The translations under genes and the position numbers were made by a program. The notes beneath the pieces are model-generated. The model did no database searches. It saw nothing but the letters and a program-made list of their open reading frames with translations, and was not told the DNA's origin. This document shows positions 53,442 to 63,424 of a DNA stretch of 64,000 nt, piece by piece; position 1 is the first letter of the stretch; each line of letters opens with the position of its first letter. Source of the DNA: Acidimicrobiia bacterium (GTDB lineage Bacteria > Actinomycetota > Acidimicrobiia > Acidimicrobiales > Bin134); the NCBI GenBank assembly GCA_022826705.1, contig JAJDUJ010000006.1, forward strand, positions 1 through 64,000, in the 5' to 3' direction.

Positions 53442-55955
53442 TTATGCGCCGGCCAGTTCTTCCACCGGGGGTGGTTCGAACCCCTCGACCGCCCGGAAGC
53501 GGATCCGCTCCGCACCGGGTTCGTCGGGGTCGTCTTCAGCGTCCACCAGAATCGTCTCGCCGGCCCGGAACTCCTTCCACAGGAGCCGCTCCGACAGCGG
53601 GTCTTCCACCAGCCGCTGGATGGCCCGGCGCAGCGGTCGAGCCCCCAACGTGGGGTCGTAGCCCCGAAGGGCCAAAAGCACCTTGGCCGACTCGGTGAGC
53701 TCCAGCCCGATGCCCTGGGCTTCGAGCTGGTTCTGCAACCGCTTGATCATCAAGTCGACGATCCGGGTCACCTCTTCCCGAGTGAGCTCGTGGAACACGA
53801 TGACCTCGTCGATGCGGTTCAAGAACTCGGGGCGGAAGTGGTCTTTGAGCGCATCGGTGACCTTCTCCTTCATGCGCTCATAGGTGATGGCCTCATCAGC
53901 CTTGGTGAACCCCAGGTTGGCCTTGCGCAGATTCTGGGTGCCCAGGTTGGAGGTCATGATGAGCACGGTGTTGCGGAAGTCCACCGACCGGCCCTGGCTG
54001 TCGGTGAGGCGGCCCTCTTCCAGGATCTGCAAAAGGGTGTTGAACACATCGGGATGGGCCTTTTCGATCTCGTCGAACAGGACCACCGAGAACGGCTTGC
54101 GGCGCACTGCCTCGGTGAGCTGCCCGCCCTCCTCATAGCCGACGTAGCCCGGAGGCGAGCCCACCAGCCGGCTGACGGTGTGCTTCTCCATGTACTCCGA
54201 CATGTCCAGGGCGATGAGCGCCTGCTCGTCGCCGAACAGGAACTCGGCCAGCGTCTTGGCCAGCTCGGTCTTGCCCACTCCCGACGGGCCCAAGAAGATG
54301 AACGACCCGCTGGGCCGCTTGGGGTCTTTGAGCCCGGCCCGGGTGCGGCGGATGGCCTGCGACACCGCCTTGATGGAGTCCTCTTGGCCCACAACGCGCT
54401 TGTGCAGCTCGTCTTCCATGCGCAGGAGCTTGGCCGTCTCCTCCTCGGTGAGCTTGTAGACGGGAATGCCGGTCCAGATGGACAGCACCTCGGCCACCGC
54501 CTCCTCGTCCACCTCGTCGAACAGATCCACGCCCTTGGCCCGAATCTCCTCTTCCATCTGCTCCTTGCCGGCCAGCAGCTCCTTCTCCTGGTCCCGCAGC
54601 CGTCCGGCCTCTTCGAAGTCCTGGTGCTCCACCGCGCTCTTCTTCTGGGCCACAACCTGGGAGAGCTGCGTCTCGAAGTCCATGTACTCGGTGGGGGTGT
54701 CCATCCGCTTGATGCGCAGGCGGGAGCCGGCCTCGTCAATGAGGTCGATGGCCTTGTCGGGAAGGTGGCGGTCGGAGATGTAGCGGTCGGCCAGGTTGGC
54801 CGACGCCACCAGCGCCTGATCGGTGATGGTCACCCGGTGGTGGGCCTCGTAGCGGTCTCTTAGCCCCTTGAGGATCTCGATGGTGTGGGCGATGGTGGGC
54901 TCGTCCACCTTCACCGGCTGGAACCGGCGCTCCAGCGCGGAGTCCTTCTCCAGGTGCTTGCGGTACTCGTCCAGGGTGGTGGCCCCGATGGTCTGGAGCT
55001 CGCCCCGGGCCAGCATGGGCTTGAGGATGGAGGCGGCGTCGATGGCCCCCTCAGCCGCACCCGCACCCACCAGGGTGTGCAGCTCATCTATGAACAAGAT
55101 GATGTCGCCCCGGGTCTTGATCTCCTTGAGCACCTTCTTGAGGCGCTCCTCGAAATCACCCCGATAGCGAGACCCGGCCACCAGCGCGCCCAAGTCGAGG
55201 GTGTAGAGCTGCTTGTTTCGGATGGTCTCGGGCACGTCGTCGGCCGCGATCTTCTGGGCCAGGCCCTCCACGATGGCGGTCTTGCCCACACCGGGCTCGC
55301 CCACCAGCACCGGGTTGTTCTTGGTGCGCCGAGACAGCACCTGCATCACCCGCTCGGTCTCCCGCTGCCGGCCGATCACCGGGTCGAGCCCGCTGTCTTT
55401 GGCCAGCTTGGTGAGGTTGCGGCCGAACTGGTCGAGCACCAGCGAGCCTGATCCGGTATCGCCGCGGTCGCCGGGAGAGGTGGTGGCCTTGTCCGGCGAT
55501 CCCGAGCCCTGGGGACCGCCATAGCCCGACAAGAGCTGGATCACCTGTTGGCGGACGCGCGAAAGGTCAGCACCCAGCTTCACCAGCACCTGGGCGGCAA
55601 CCCCCTCGCCCTCTCGGATCAGGCCCAGCAGGATATGCTCGGTGCCGATGTAGTTGTGGCCGAGCTGCAATGCCTCCCGCAGCGACAGCTCCAGCACCTT
55701 CTTGGCCCGGGGAGTGAACGGGATGTGGCCCGACGGAGACGACCCGCCCTGGCCGATGATCTCCTCAACCTGGTTGCGCACCGCCTCCAGGGAGATGCCC
55801 AACGACTCCAGCGACTTGGCGGCCACGCCCTCGCCCTCGTGGATCAGGCCCAGCAGGATGTGCTCGGTGCCGATGTAGTTGTGGTGGAGCAGGCGCGCTT
55901 CTTCCTGGGCCAGCACAACAACCCGGCGGGCACGGTCTGTGAATCTCTCGAACAC
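53442..55955 (-). CDS. clpC: ATP-dependent Clp protease ATP-binding subunit ClpC
   Basis: An 837-aa Hsp100 unfoldase. Two N-terminal Clp repeats ([20 protein letters not shown] and the similar [19 protein letters not shown]), the first AAA domain with GEPGVGKT, a UVR-containing middle region (about 420-455) and the second AAA domain with GPSGVGKT are all present, followed by the C-terminal D2-small domain. With ClpP it degrades proteins. GTG start preceded by GGGAGTTT. A dyad CTCAACTCTGAG lies at 55976-55987 just upstream. Confidence 0.97.
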   Translation of the reverse strand: MFERFTDRARRVVVLAQEEARLLHHNYIGTEHILLGLIHEGEGVAAKSLESLGISLEAVRNQVEEIIGQGGSSPSGHIPFTPRAKKVLELSLREALQLGHNYIGTEHILLGLIREGEGVAAQVLVKLGADLSRVRQQVIQLLSGYGGPQGSGSPDKATTSPGDRGDTGSGSLVLDQFGRNLTKLAKDSGLDPVIGRQRETERVMQVLSRRTKNNPVLVGEPGVGKTAIVEGLAQKIAADDVPETIRNKQLYTLDLGALVAGSRYRGDFEERLKKVLKEIKTRGDIILFIDELHTLVGAGAAEGAIDAASILKPMLARGELQTIGATTLDEYRKHLEKDSALERRFQPVKVDEPTIAHTIEILKGLRDRYEAHHRVTITDQALVASANLADRYISDRHLPDKAIDLIDEAGSRLRIKRMDTPTEYMDFETQLSQVVAQKKSAVEHQDFEEAGRLRDQEKELLAGKEQMEEEIRAKGVDLFDEVDEEAVAEVLSIWTGIPVYKLTEEETAKLLRMEDELHKRVVGQEDSIKAVSQAIRRTRAGLKDPKRPSGSFIFLGPSGVGKTELAKTLAEFLFGDEQALIALDMSEYMEKHTVSRLVGSPPGYVGYEEGGQLTEAVRRKPFSVVLFDEIEKAHPDVFNTLLQILEEGRLTDSQGRSVDFRNTVLIMTSNLGTQNLRKANLGFTKADEAITYERMKEKVTDALKDHFRPEFLNRIDEVIVFHELTREEVTRIVDLMIKRLQNQLEAQGIGLELTESAKVLLALRGYDPTLGARPLRRAIQRLVEDPLSERLLWKEFRAGETILVDAEDDPDEPGAERIRFRAVEGFEPPPVEELAGA

Positions 55956-56103
55956 GGCAAACTCCCGATAGAGGGCTCAACTCTGAGTGTAACCATCCCA
56001 CCCTCCGATTTTGTTCCTGAAGCCCCAACCGCTTCTCTGACCGGCCAATACGATGCCGAGTCTGGATGGGGGAAACAGCCGATGGCGCCACTACGCTTGC
56101 TCC

Positions 56104-57099
56104 GTGGTTCGCAGCCCCCTCGACCTGATTCCCACAATGGCGCGCGACCTCGAACGACTGGAACTGCGCCTAGAAGGCTCGGTGCAAACCCAAGACCCGT
56201 TCCTCACCGAAGTGGCCGGCCATCTCATTCGGGCGGGGGGCAAGCGGGTCCGACCGGGGTTCGTGATCGCTTCGGCGGCCATCTCCCAGAATCAGCCGGT
56301 GCCGGCCGCCGACGACGTGCTCACCGGCGGTGTGGCGGTGGAGTTGGTCCATCTGGGATCGCTGTACCACGACGACGTGATGGACGAGGCCCAGGTTCGG
56401 CGCAACGTGGCCAGCGTGAACGCCAAGTGGGGCAACCTGCGGGCCATCCTGGCCGGCGATTTCCTGCTGGCCCGGGCATCGGAGTTGGCCGCCTCCCTCG
56501 GCACCGAGGTGGCCGGGCTGCTGGCCGCCACCATCGGACGGCTGTGCGAAGGCCAGGTGCGGGAGTTGCAGGACACCGGCAACCCCGACCGCGCCGAGAG
56601 CTCCTACACCGACTCCATCGAGGGCAAAACCGCCTCGTTGCTGGCCACCTCGTGTCGCATAGGCGGCCTGGTAGCCGGACTGGACCGGCCGACGGTGGAC
56701 ACCCTCACCGAGTTCGGCCGCTACTACGGGCTGGCCTTCCAGGTGGTGGACGACATCTTGGACATCGTGGCCACCGACGAGCACTTGGGCAAGCCCTCGG
56801 GCAACGACCTCCACGAGGGGATCTACACCCTGCCGGTGATCCGGGCGCTGCACTCCGACTGCGGCCCCCAGTTGCTGGAACTGCTCGGCGGAACGCTGTC
56901 GGACGCCACCGTCCGCTCTGCCCTTCAGCTCGTGCGGGCCAGCGGCGGCGTGGAAGAAGCCCTCGATGTGGCCCGGCAGTACGTCCAGCAGGCCTCCACC
57001 AGCCTGCACTCTCTACCCCCCACCACGGCCACCGCCGCCCTTCAGGTCGCCACCGACCACCTGATCGACCGAGCCCGCATCCCCCTCGGCGACCGCTAG
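56104..57099 (+). CDS. Polyprenyl diphosphate synthase (trans-isoprenyl chain elongation)
   Basis: About 331 aa from GTG 56104. The first aspartate-rich motif is HDDVMDEAQVRR and the second is VVDDILDIV; GGKRVRP and GKTASLLATS are family motifs. It likely makes the long prenyl chain of menaquinone. ATG 56053 adds 17 non-conserved residues and has no obvious ribosome site, so the shorter form is preferred with moderate certainty. It interrupts the usual lysS-clpC neighbourhood on the opposite strand and ends two bases from the convergent lysS stop. Confidence 0.88.
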   Translation: MVRSPLDLIPTMARDLERLELRLEGSVQTQDPFLTEVAGHLIRAGGKRVRPGFVIASAAISQNQPVPAADDVLTGGVAVELVHLGSLYHDDVMDEAQVRRNVASVNAKWGNLRAILAGDFLLARASELAASLGTEVAGLLAATIGRLCEGQVRELQDTGNPDRAESSYTDSIEGKTASLLATSCRIGGLVAGLDRPTVDTLTEFGRYYGLAFQVVDDILDIVATDEHLGKPSGNDLHEGIYTLPVIRALHSDCGPQLLELLGGTLSDATVRSALQLVRASGGVEEALDVARQYVQQASTSLHSLPPTTATAALQVATDHLIDRARIPLGDR

Positions 57100-57101
57100 C
57101 T

Positions 57102-58529
57102 CTAACTCTCCGAGGGAGTTGGGCGCTCCGGGGGCTCGGGGCGGAGGGTGGGGAACAGGATTACGTCGCGGATGCTGGGGACGTCGGCCAACAGCATGGC
57201 TAGGCGGTCCATTCCCACTCCCAATCCGCCGGTGGGGGGCAGGCCGAACTCGAGAGCCCGCAGGTAATCCCAGTCCACGGCCATGGCCTCGGCATCACCC
57301 GCGTCCCGGTCGGCGGCCTGGTCTTCGAAGCGGGCCCGCTGCTCGTCGGGGTCGGTGAGCTCGCTGAAGGCGTTGGCCAGCTCCCGGCCGGCCACGATGG
57401 CCTCGAATCGCTCCACCCAGCCGGGGTGGTCGCGGTGCTCCCGGGCCAGCGGCGACACCTCTTTGGGGTAATCGCACACGAACACCGGACCCCACAATTC
57501 GGCTTCGGTGGTCTTCTCGTACAGCTCCAGGAGGAGCTTGCCCGGCCCCCAGCGGTCTTCCACCGGGATCTCCCGCTCAGCACAGTGCGACCGCAGCTCG
57601 GCCACTGGGGTGTCGAGGTCCACCTCCAGGCCGCTGTGCTCGGCCAGCAGGTCCACAAACCGGGATCTGGGCCACGGCGGGGTCAAGTCCAGCTCCCGCC
57701 CGCCGTAGCTGATCTTGGTCGTGCCCTTCAGCTCCAGGGCCAGATGCGCCACAAGCTGCTCGACCAGCTCCATGATATCGCCGTAGTCGGCGTAGGCCCA
57801 GTACAGCTCCAGCATGGTGAACTCGGGATTGTGACGGGTGGAGATCCCCTCGTTGCGGAACACCCGGGCAATCTCATACACCCGCTCCAACCCGCCTACT
57901 ACCAGCCGTTTCAGGTACAGCTCGGGAGCGATCCGCAAGAACAGCTCCATGTCCAGCGCGTTGTGATGGGTGCTGAACGGCCGGGCCAGCGCGCCGCCGG
58001 GCACCGGGTGGAATACCGGCGTCTCCACCTCCACGAAATCCCGATCCTCCAGCCAGCGCCGGGTGAGCGACATCATCTCCGAGCGCAGCCGGAAGGTCTC
58101 ACGGGCCTCCTCGGTTACCCACAGGTCTACATAGCGCTGGCGGAACCGGATGTCGGGGTCCGACAGCCCGTGCCACTTGTCGGGGAAGTTCCGCTGAGCC
58201 TCGGCCAGCAGCTCCCAGTTCTCTACCTTGACCGACAGCTCCCCTTTCCGGGTCTTCATCACCTCGCCGCGTACGCCCACCCAGTCGCCCAGCGAAAGGG
58301 CGCAGAACCCGTCGTAGTCGGGGGTGACCTTGGCGGGGGCAAACAGCTGGATACGCCCGGTGGCGTCTTGCAGAGTGGCGAACGCCAGTTTGCCCTGCAC
58401 CCGCCGCAACATGATCCGCCCCGCCACCGCCACCGTCTGGCCGGTCTCGGTGCCGGCCTCGATATCGCCGTGGCGCTGCTGGCACTCGGCGGCGGTTGCG
58501 GTGGTCTCGAACCGGTAGGGGACGCTCAC
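57102..58529 (-). CDS. lysS: Lysyl-tRNA synthetase, class II
   Basis: A 475-aa class II LysRS. An N-terminal OB-fold anticodon-binding domain (VAVAGRIMLRRVQGKLAF) precedes the catalytic core with motif 2 (FRNEGISTRHNPEFTMLE) and motif 3 (GLGVGMDRLAML). GTG 58529 lies eight bases after the coaX stop and begins the conserved sequence; the open frame to 58565 runs into coaX. It charges tRNA-Lys. Confidence 0.93.
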   Translation of the reverse strand: MSVPYRFETTATAAECQQRHGDIEAGTETGQTVAVAGRIMLRRVQGKLAFATLQDATGRIQLFAPAKVTPDYDGFCALSLGDWVGVRGEVMKTRKGELSVKVENWELLAEAQRNFPDKWHGLSDPDIRFRQRYVDLWVTEEARETFRLRSEMMSLTRRWLEDRDFVEVETPVFHPVPGGALARPFSTHHNALDMELFLRIAPELYLKRLVVGGLERVYEIARVFRNEGISTRHNPEFTMLELYWAYADYGDIMELVEQLVAHLALELKGTTKISYGGRELDLTPPWPRSRFVDLLAEHSGLEVDLDTPVAELRSHCAEREIPVEDRWGPGKLLLELYEKTTEAELWGPVFVCDYPKEVSPLAREHRDHPGWVERFEAIVAGRELANAFSELTDPDEQRARFEDQAADRDAGDAEAMAVDWDYLRALEFGLPPTGGLGVGMDRLAMLLADVPSIRDVILFPTLRPEPPERPTPSES

Positions 58530-58537
58530 CGGACGGC

Positions 58538-59332
58538 CTACTGGTTGCGCCCGTGGACCAGCCACAGGCCGTGGAGGGTGAGATAAGGCTCGACGTACTG
58601 GATGGTGTCGGACAGGGGGGCGATGAGATGGGCCAGCCCGCCGGTGGCGATCACAACCGCCTCGCCGTCCAGCTCCTTCATGAAGCGGGTCACCATGCCG
58701 TCGATCTGGGCGACGAACCCGTAGATGACGCCCGATTGGATCGACTCTATGGTGGTCTTGCCGATCACATTGCGGGGCTCGGTGAGCGCCACCGGCCCCA
58801 AGGCGGCGGCCCGGCCCACCATGGCTTCCAGGCTGACCTCGATTCCCGGCCCGATGGCCCCGCCCATGAACTCACCGGCCGCGGAGATCACGTCGAAATT
58901 GTTGGTGGTTCCGAAATCCACCACCACTGCGGGACCGCCGTAGAGGTGGTGGGCGGCCACCGCGTTGGCGATGCGATCGGCACCCACCTCGCGGGGGTTG
59001 TCGTACAAGATGGGGATGCCGCTGCGGGTGCCGGGCTCGATCACCACCGGGTCGAACTCGAAGTAGCGCTGCACCATCATCCGCACGCTCTCGCGGATTT
59101 GGGGCACCCCGGAGCACACCGCCACCCCGGTCAGATCGTCTTCCATTACCACGTCGACGCTGTCCAGCAGGCTGCGCAACAGCACGGCCACCTCATCGGG
59201 GGTGCGCTCGTGCACCGTTGACAGACGCCAATGCTCGATCAGGCCGTCTTCGGCCCGGCAGTCCTCGGCCCGTTCGGCCTCATACAGGCCGACCACGGTC
59301 TGGGTGTTGCCGATGTCGAGGGCCAACAGCAT
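58538..59332 (-). CDS. coaX: Type III pantothenate kinase
   Basis: A 264-aa CoaX. LLALDIGNTQTVVGLYE is the ATP-binding strand-loop, and DFGTTNNFDVIS, GGAIGPGIEVSLEAM and IATGGLAHLIAP are family motifs (the usual DFGTATTFD reads DFGTTNNFD). It performs the first step of CoA synthesis from pantothenate made by PanC, encoded two genes upstream. It starts 12 bp after the nadC stop. Confidence 0.92.
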   Translation of the reverse strand: MLLALDIGNTQTVVGLYEAERAEDCRAEDGLIEHWRLSTVHERTPDEVAVLLRSLLDSVDVVMEDDLTGVAVCSGVPQIRESVRMMVQRYFEFDPVVIEPGTRSGIPILYDNPREVGADRIANAVAAHHLYGGPAVVVDFGTTNNFDVISAAGEFMGGAIGPGIEVSLEAMVGRAAALGPVALTEPRNVIGKTTIESIQSGVIYGFVAQIDGMVTRFMKELDGEAVVIATGGLAHLIAPLSDTIQYVEPYLTLHGLWLVHGRNQ

Positions 59333-59344
59333 AGGAACCCTTGT

Positions 59345-60220
59345 TTACTCCTCTTCTGCGCTGATCGGAACATTGCCAATGTCAAGCCCGATGTCAAGCA
59401 CCGGAGCCGAGTTGGTGATGCGACCCACCGAAATGAAGTCCACGCCAGTGGCTGCGTACTCGGCCACCGTCTCCAGCGTGATACCGCCGCTCACCTCCAA
59501 GAGGCAGTCATGTCCAGCGGCCTGAGCCACGCAGTCCTCCACCTCATCGGGAGTCATGTTGTCCAGCAGCAGGGCATCTGCCCCCGCCGCCAATGCCTCA
59601 TCAACCTGTTCGATTTGGTCGCACTCCACATAGACAGTGCGATCCGGCCAGCTCCTGCGGGCGGCCGCCACCCCGTCGGCAATGGACATCCCCGCCAGGT
59701 GGTTGTCTTTGAACATGACCCATTCCGACAGACCCATCCGATGGTTGTCGCCTCCGCCAGCGCGAACCGCAGCCTTCTCCAACACCCGCAGACCGGGCGT
59801 GGTCTTGCGGGTGTCCCGGATGCGGGCTCGGCCCTCACCGGCCGACACCACAGCCGCAACGTACCGGGACACCTCGGTGGCGATGCCCGACAGATGGCTC
59901 AAAAAGTTCAATGCGGTGCGCTCGGCAGTGAGCACTGAGGCCCGAGGCCCGACAACTGCGGCCAAGCTCTGACCAGGAACCACCGGGTCTCCGTCGGCGG
60001 CATGCCACTCCACCGTCACCGAGGGGTCCACCTGCCGGAACACTTCAGCGGCACAGGCCCGCCCCGCCAGACGACCAGCGTCTCGAGCGGTGATCTCCGC
60101 GGTGATACTTCCAGGGGGGACAAGCGACGACGTGAGGTCGCCCTCTGGGCCCACGTCCTCGGCCAAGGCCAGTTTCACCGCGGCTTGTACCACTTCGACC
60201 GGAGGATCAAAGCCGGGCAC
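59345..60220 (-). CDS. nadC: Nicotinate-nucleotide pyrophosphorylase (carboxylating)
   Basis: A 291-aa quinolinate phosphoribosyltransferase: LAEDVGPEGDLTS, ARDAGRLAGRACAAEVF, the substrate-binding RIRDTRKTTPGLR, and HRMGLSEWVMFKDNHL. GTG 60220 overlaps the end of panC by 14 bases; the longer frame inside panC is rejected. nadA and nadB are not adjacent. It gives nicotinate mononucleotide for NAD synthesis. Confidence 0.93.
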   Translation of the reverse strand: MPGFDPPVEVVQAAVKLALAEDVGPEGDLTSSLVPPGSITAEITARDAGRLAGRACAAEVFRQVDPSVTVEWHAADGDPVVPGQSLAAVVGPRASVLTAERTALNFLSHLSGIATEVSRYVAAVVSAGEGRARIRDTRKTTPGLRVLEKAAVRAGGGDNHRMGLSEWVMFKDNHLAGMSIADGVAAARRSWPDRTVYVECDQIEQVDEALAAGADALLLDNMTPDEVEDCVAQAAGHDCLLEVSGGITLETVAEYAATGVDFISVGRITNSAPVLDIGLDIGNVPISAEEE

Positions 60221-61079
60221 AGTCAACCCCCAGATTGTCGATGAGGCGGGCTCTTCCGACGCGGGCTGCCACCAGCAGGCGCAACTCGCCGTCCAACACA
60301 TCGGGGCGATCCAGCGTGGCGGCGTCAACCACGGCGGCGTAGTCGGGAGACGCCTTGGGCTCAGCGGCCAGCACCGCGGCCAGCACCGCCTCCACCTCGT
60401 CGGGACACCGGCTGCCCTGCACCACTGCATCCCGCCCGGCTTGCAGCGACCGCCACAGCACCGTGGCTGCGGGCCGCTCCTCGGCGGTCAGGTACACGTT
60501 CCGGCTCGACATGGCCAGGCCGTCGGGCTCTCGGAATGTGGGACAGCCCACTACCTCCACCGGCAGGGACAAGTCGGTGGTCAACCGGCGGATAATGGCC
60601 AGCTGCTGGTAGTCCTTCTCTCCGAAATAAGCCCGACCCGGCCCCAGCATCGCGAACAGCTTGGCCACCACGGTTGCCACTCCATCGAAGTGGGTAGGAC
60701 GAACCCGCCCCTCCAACACGGCGCTGAGCCCTTTGACCGTCACCGAGGTGATCGGGGCCTGCGGATACATCTCGTCGGCGGAAGGAGCAAACACCAGACC
60801 GGCTCCCGCCGCGGCACACATTTCCCGATCCCGTTCAAGATCCCGGGGATAGGTCCCGTAGTCCTCCCCCTCGGCGAATTGAAGCGGGTTCACGAAGATG
60901 CTCACCACGGTCAGGTCGTTCTCGGCCGCCGAGCGGGTCACCAAAGACTGGTGACCCTCGTGGAGATACCCCATGGTGGGCACCAAGCCGACCGAACCGC
61001 CCTGGGCGCGAACAGCTTCCACTGCGTCCCGCAGCTCATATACCCGCTCCACCAGGGGAATCTCGGTGCCGGCGCTCAC
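60207..61079 (-). CDS. panC: Pantothenate synthetase
   Basis: A 290-aa PanC. VPTMGYLHEGHQSLV contains the HIGH-like ATP motif, SIFVNPLQF the pantoate site, and YFGEKDYQQLAIIRR and SSRNVYLT complete the active site. It joins pantoate and beta-alanine. The GTG start overlaps the folK stop (GTGA). Beta-alanine may come from PanD elsewhere or from the pyrimidine operon at the left end of the window (inference). Confidence 0.93.
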   Translation of the reverse strand: MSAGTEIPLVERVYELRDAVEAVRAQGGSVGLVPTMGYLHEGHQSLVTRSAAENDLTVVSIFVNPLQFAEGEDYGTYPRDLERDREMCAAAGAGLVFAPSADEMYPQAPITSVTVKGLSAVLEGRVRPTHFDGVATVVAKLFAMLGPGRAYFGEKDYQQLAIIRRLTTDLSLPVEVVGCPTFREPDGLAMSSRNVYLTAEERPAATVLWRSLQAGRDAVVQGSRCPDEVEAVLAAVLAAEPKASPDYAAVVDAATLDRPDVLDGELRLLVAARVGRARLIDNLGVDCARL

Positions 61080-61558
61080 GAAATGCCCTTGCTTGTTCGA
61101 GGGACGAACTCGTCCCAATCCCCCAATCGGTGGCAGCCGCCGGTGTCGGGATCGCTCCACCCCTCGAACAGATCGGGGGCCAATTCTCCGATGGGCACCA
61201 TCACGAATGCCCGCTCGAACATCCGGGGATGGGGTACCACCAAGTCGGGCTCGTCCACCGTCTCGCCGTCCACCCACAAGACATCGACATCCAGCGTACG
61301 GGGACCCCAGCGCACGTCCCGCACTCGGGCCGCCGATACCTCCAACTCCTGGCAAAGCTCCAATAGGCCTCGGGCCGACCGACTGGTGTCCAGTTCGACC
61401 ACCACGTTCAGATATTGGCCCTGTTCGGGGCCGCCCACCGGATCGGTCTCATACACCCCGGAAACCGCGATGCAGTCGTCCATGGCCGCCACCGCGTCTT
61501 CGAGGTAGGCCATGCGGTCGCCCATGTTGGACCCCAAGCCCAGAAAAGCTCTGGTCAT
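61076..61558 (-). CDS. folK: 2-amino-4-hydroxy-6-hydroxymethyldihydropteridine pyrophosphokinase
   Basis: A 160-aa HPPK: AFLGLGSNMGDRMAYLEDAV at the N-terminus and RWGPRTLDVDVLWVDG (metal-binding DxD) with VVPHPRMFERAFVMVP. It pyrophosphorylates hydroxymethyldihydropterin for FolP. ATG 61558 overlaps the folB stop (ATGA). The longer open frame lies inside folB. Confidence 0.93.
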   Translation of the reverse strand: MTRAFLGLGSNMGDRMAYLEDAVAAMDDCIAVSGVYETDPVGGPEQGQYLNVVVELDTSRSARGLLELCQELEVSAARVRDVRWGPRTLDVDVLWVDGETVDEPDLVVPHPRMFERAFVMVPIGELAPDLFEGWSDPDTGGCHRLGDWDEFVPRTSKGIS

Positions 61559-61923
61559 TGCCGGTGGCGAGTAACGCGAACACCGCTGGTCGACAGGTGC
61601 TGGGGCACCGGTGGACGCAGCTTGCGGACCTCCACGGTTACCCACTCCACCCGTCGGTCTGCGCCCAGGCACACCGAGGCCACCCTCTGGGCCATGGCCT
61701 CCATCAGGGTGAACTGCTCGCCCTCTGACGCCGCAGCCACGGCGGCGCACACCGCCCCGTAATCCACAGTGTCGCCCAAGTCGTCGGAACTGCCCGACGG
61801 CGCCAGATCGGCACCGATCTCGATATCCAACTCAAACGGCTGAACCCGGTCCCTCTCCTCGGGAAGTGCCCCGCACAGAGCCATCACCCGAAGGCCCTGA
61901 AGCAGTATGCGGTCTTCAGTCAT
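61555..61923 (-). CDS. folB: Dihydroneopterin aldolase
   Basis: A 122-aa FolB: LQGLRVMALCGALPEERDR (the usual GxxGxxxEER), DTVDYGAVCAAV, and the active-site glutamate and lysine regions LMEAMAQRVAS and VEVRKLRPPVP. It cleaves dihydroneopterin to the FolK substrate. Its first 14 bases (61910-61923) recur 38 bp upstream at the end of the preceding gene. Confidence 0.9.
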   Translation of the reverse strand: MTEDRILLQGLRVMALCGALPEERDRVQPFELDIEIGADLAPSGSSDDLGDTVDYGAVCAAVAAASEGEQFTLMEAMAQRVASVCLGADRRVEWVTVEVRKLRPPVPQHLSTSGVRVTRHRQ

Positions 61924-61961
61924 TTGCCGGGCTCCTGCACCACCGGCCGGTCTTCAGTCAT
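61910..61961. repeat. 14-bp direct repeat between folB and the phosphatase-like gene
   Basis: cggtcttcagtcat occurs at 61910-61923, where it is the folB start, and at 61948-61961, where it covers the stop of the upstream gene. The distance is 38 bp and the DNA between is unrelated. Confidence 0.75.
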
Positions 61962-62529
61962 CTTCGGGAATCTCTTCTCGTTGTTCCTCTTGCTCCTCGA
62001 GGTCTTCAACCAGGGAGAGCTGCACTTCGGGCTTGGGGAGCGCGGCGGCCGCGTTCACAATGCGGCGGCCCACCGAGCCGATCGGACGCTCGGTCATCTT
62101 CTCCATCACAACCACTGCTTGCGACTCGCTGGAAACCATCCCCGTCCACACCAGATAGCCCGCCAAGAAGCCGCACACCTCGTCGCTCAGGCCACGGCGG
62201 TGTACCAGCAACTTCTCCCCCTTGGCCAGCAGTGACTGCAACTCAATGAACAGAGGGCCGAGTCGGGTGGAGTATTCCTCATTGTCTGCGATGGGCCAGT
62301 GACTCCAGGCGATGTTCTGCTCGCTGTAGTTGTGGAGGTTGTGGGTGGAAGGAATCAGCGATACCACCCGGGTAAATCCCTGCTGGCGGATCCAATTGAT
62401 CTCCTCGGTGCGCCGAACCCGCCGATGGCTTTCCCCCCTGCCTCCCGGACGCTCGCAGATTGCCAACCGGTCCTTCATGATCCAGTAGAAGTTGCGCGGT
62501 TGGATTCCCGCGGCCCACTTGCCCTTCAC
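61954..62529 (-). CDS. Protein-tyrosine-phosphatase-like protein with degenerate active site
   Basis: A 191-aa protein, GTG start. Residues 40-130 look like a dual-specificity phosphatase fold: INWIRQQGFTRVVSLIPS, WSHWPIADNE, then LLVHRRGLSDEVCGFLAGYL. In active enzymes the loop is HCX5R; here the Cys is Arg111 and the Arg position is acidic, so catalysis is not expected. Residues 165-191 are a very acidic tail (EDLEEQEEQREEIPEDD). It lies between folP and folB within the folate operon, where relatives may act as binding or scaffold proteins (inference). I know no assigned function. Confidence 0.68.
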   Translation of the reverse strand: MKGKWAAGIQPRNFYWIMKDRLAICERPGGRGESHRRVRRTEEINWIRQQGFTRVVSLIPSTHNLHNYSEQNIAWSHWPIADNEEYSTRLGPLFIELQSLLAKGEKLLVHRRGLSDEVCGFLAGYLVWTGMVSSESQAVVVMEKMTERPIGSVGRRIVNAAAALPKPEVQLSLVEDLEEQEEQREEIPEDD

Positions 62530-62566
62530 GGCGCCACCGCCCTCGCGCTGCCGCTGCCCTCGCGCC

Positions 62567-63364
62567 TCACGCCGCCACCACTCTCATGGTCCCCACGGTG
62601 GCGGCCACGTCATGGACCCGGACAACCGCCGCCCCCTGGGCAAACGCCCAGGCCGCGGCGGCCAGCGACCCCTCGAGCCGGTCGTCGGTTGGCACTTCCT
62701 CCCGGTCGCCGCCGTCGCTCATGGCGTGCAGCTCCCCGATGAAACGCTTGCGGCTGGCGCCAACCACCACGGGTGCTCCCAGCGTGGTGAGCTGTCCCAA
62801 GTTGGCCAGCAGCTCCAGGTTGTGGCCGGTGGTCTTGCCGAAGCCGATTCCCGGATCGATCCACACGTCGGGAACTCCCACGGCTCGTCCCCGCTCAACG
62901 GCCTCGACCAGAAAATCGCGCACCTCAGCCACCACATCGGCGTAATGGGGGGCGATCTGCATGGTGGCAGGGGTGCCCTGGCGATGGACCGCAATCCAGG
63001 TCACATTCAACTCCGCTGCCACCTCGTGCAGTGAGGCGGAGACGTCGTTCAGGATTTCGGCCCCCGCGGCCACTGCGGCCCGGGCCACCTCGGGCTTGGT
63101 GGTGTCGATGGAGACCCGGCCGTGCGGAGCCAAACCGGCAACCACATCCACCACCCGAGCCAGCTCTTCGTGTACCGGCACTGGGTCGGCGCCTGGACGG
63201 GTTGACTCACCGCCCACATCCACCACCGCGGCTCCCTCATCGAACAGCTGGCGACCACGAGCCACGGCTGCCTCGGGCGTCACAAATCGCGCGCAGTCGG
63301 AAAACGAGTCGGGAGTCGCGTTGAGGATCCCCATGACCATCGGCCCCGTTTCCAGCGTCTCCAC
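62567..63364 (-). CDS. folP: Dihydropteroate synthase
   Basis: A 265-aa DHPS TIM barrel: VMGILNATPDSFSDCARF, DVGGESTRPGADPVP, SIDTTKPEVARAA, GAEILNDVSA, IDPGIGFGKTTGHNLELL and VGASRKRFIG are the standard loops. It joins p-aminobenzoate to the FolK product and is the sulfonamide target. GTG 63364 is preceded by GAGG. It follows folE after 60 bp. Confidence 0.94.
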   Translation of the reverse strand: METLETGPMVMGILNATPDSFSDCARFVTPEAAVARGRQLFDEGAAVVDVGGESTRPGADPVPVHEELARVVDVVAGLAPHGRVSIDTTKPEVARAAVAAGAEILNDVSASLHEVAAELNVTWIAVHRQGTPATMQIAPHYADVVAEVRDFLVEAVERGRAVGVPDVWIDPGIGFGKTTGHNLELLANLGQLTTLGAPVVVGASRKRFIGELHAMSDGGDREEVPTDDRLEGSLAAAAWAFAQGAAVVRVHDVAATVGTMRVVAA

Positions 63365-63424
63365 GGCCTCAGAGTACCGCCGAATTTCAGGGCGCCACTA
63401 TGCCAAGTGGCTCTGGGACAGCGA

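Noticed and set aside
55976..55987. CTCAACTCTGAG dyad upstream of clpC as an HspR/ClgR operator
   Set aside because: Arms are only four bases and do not match the HAIR or ClgR patterns I know.
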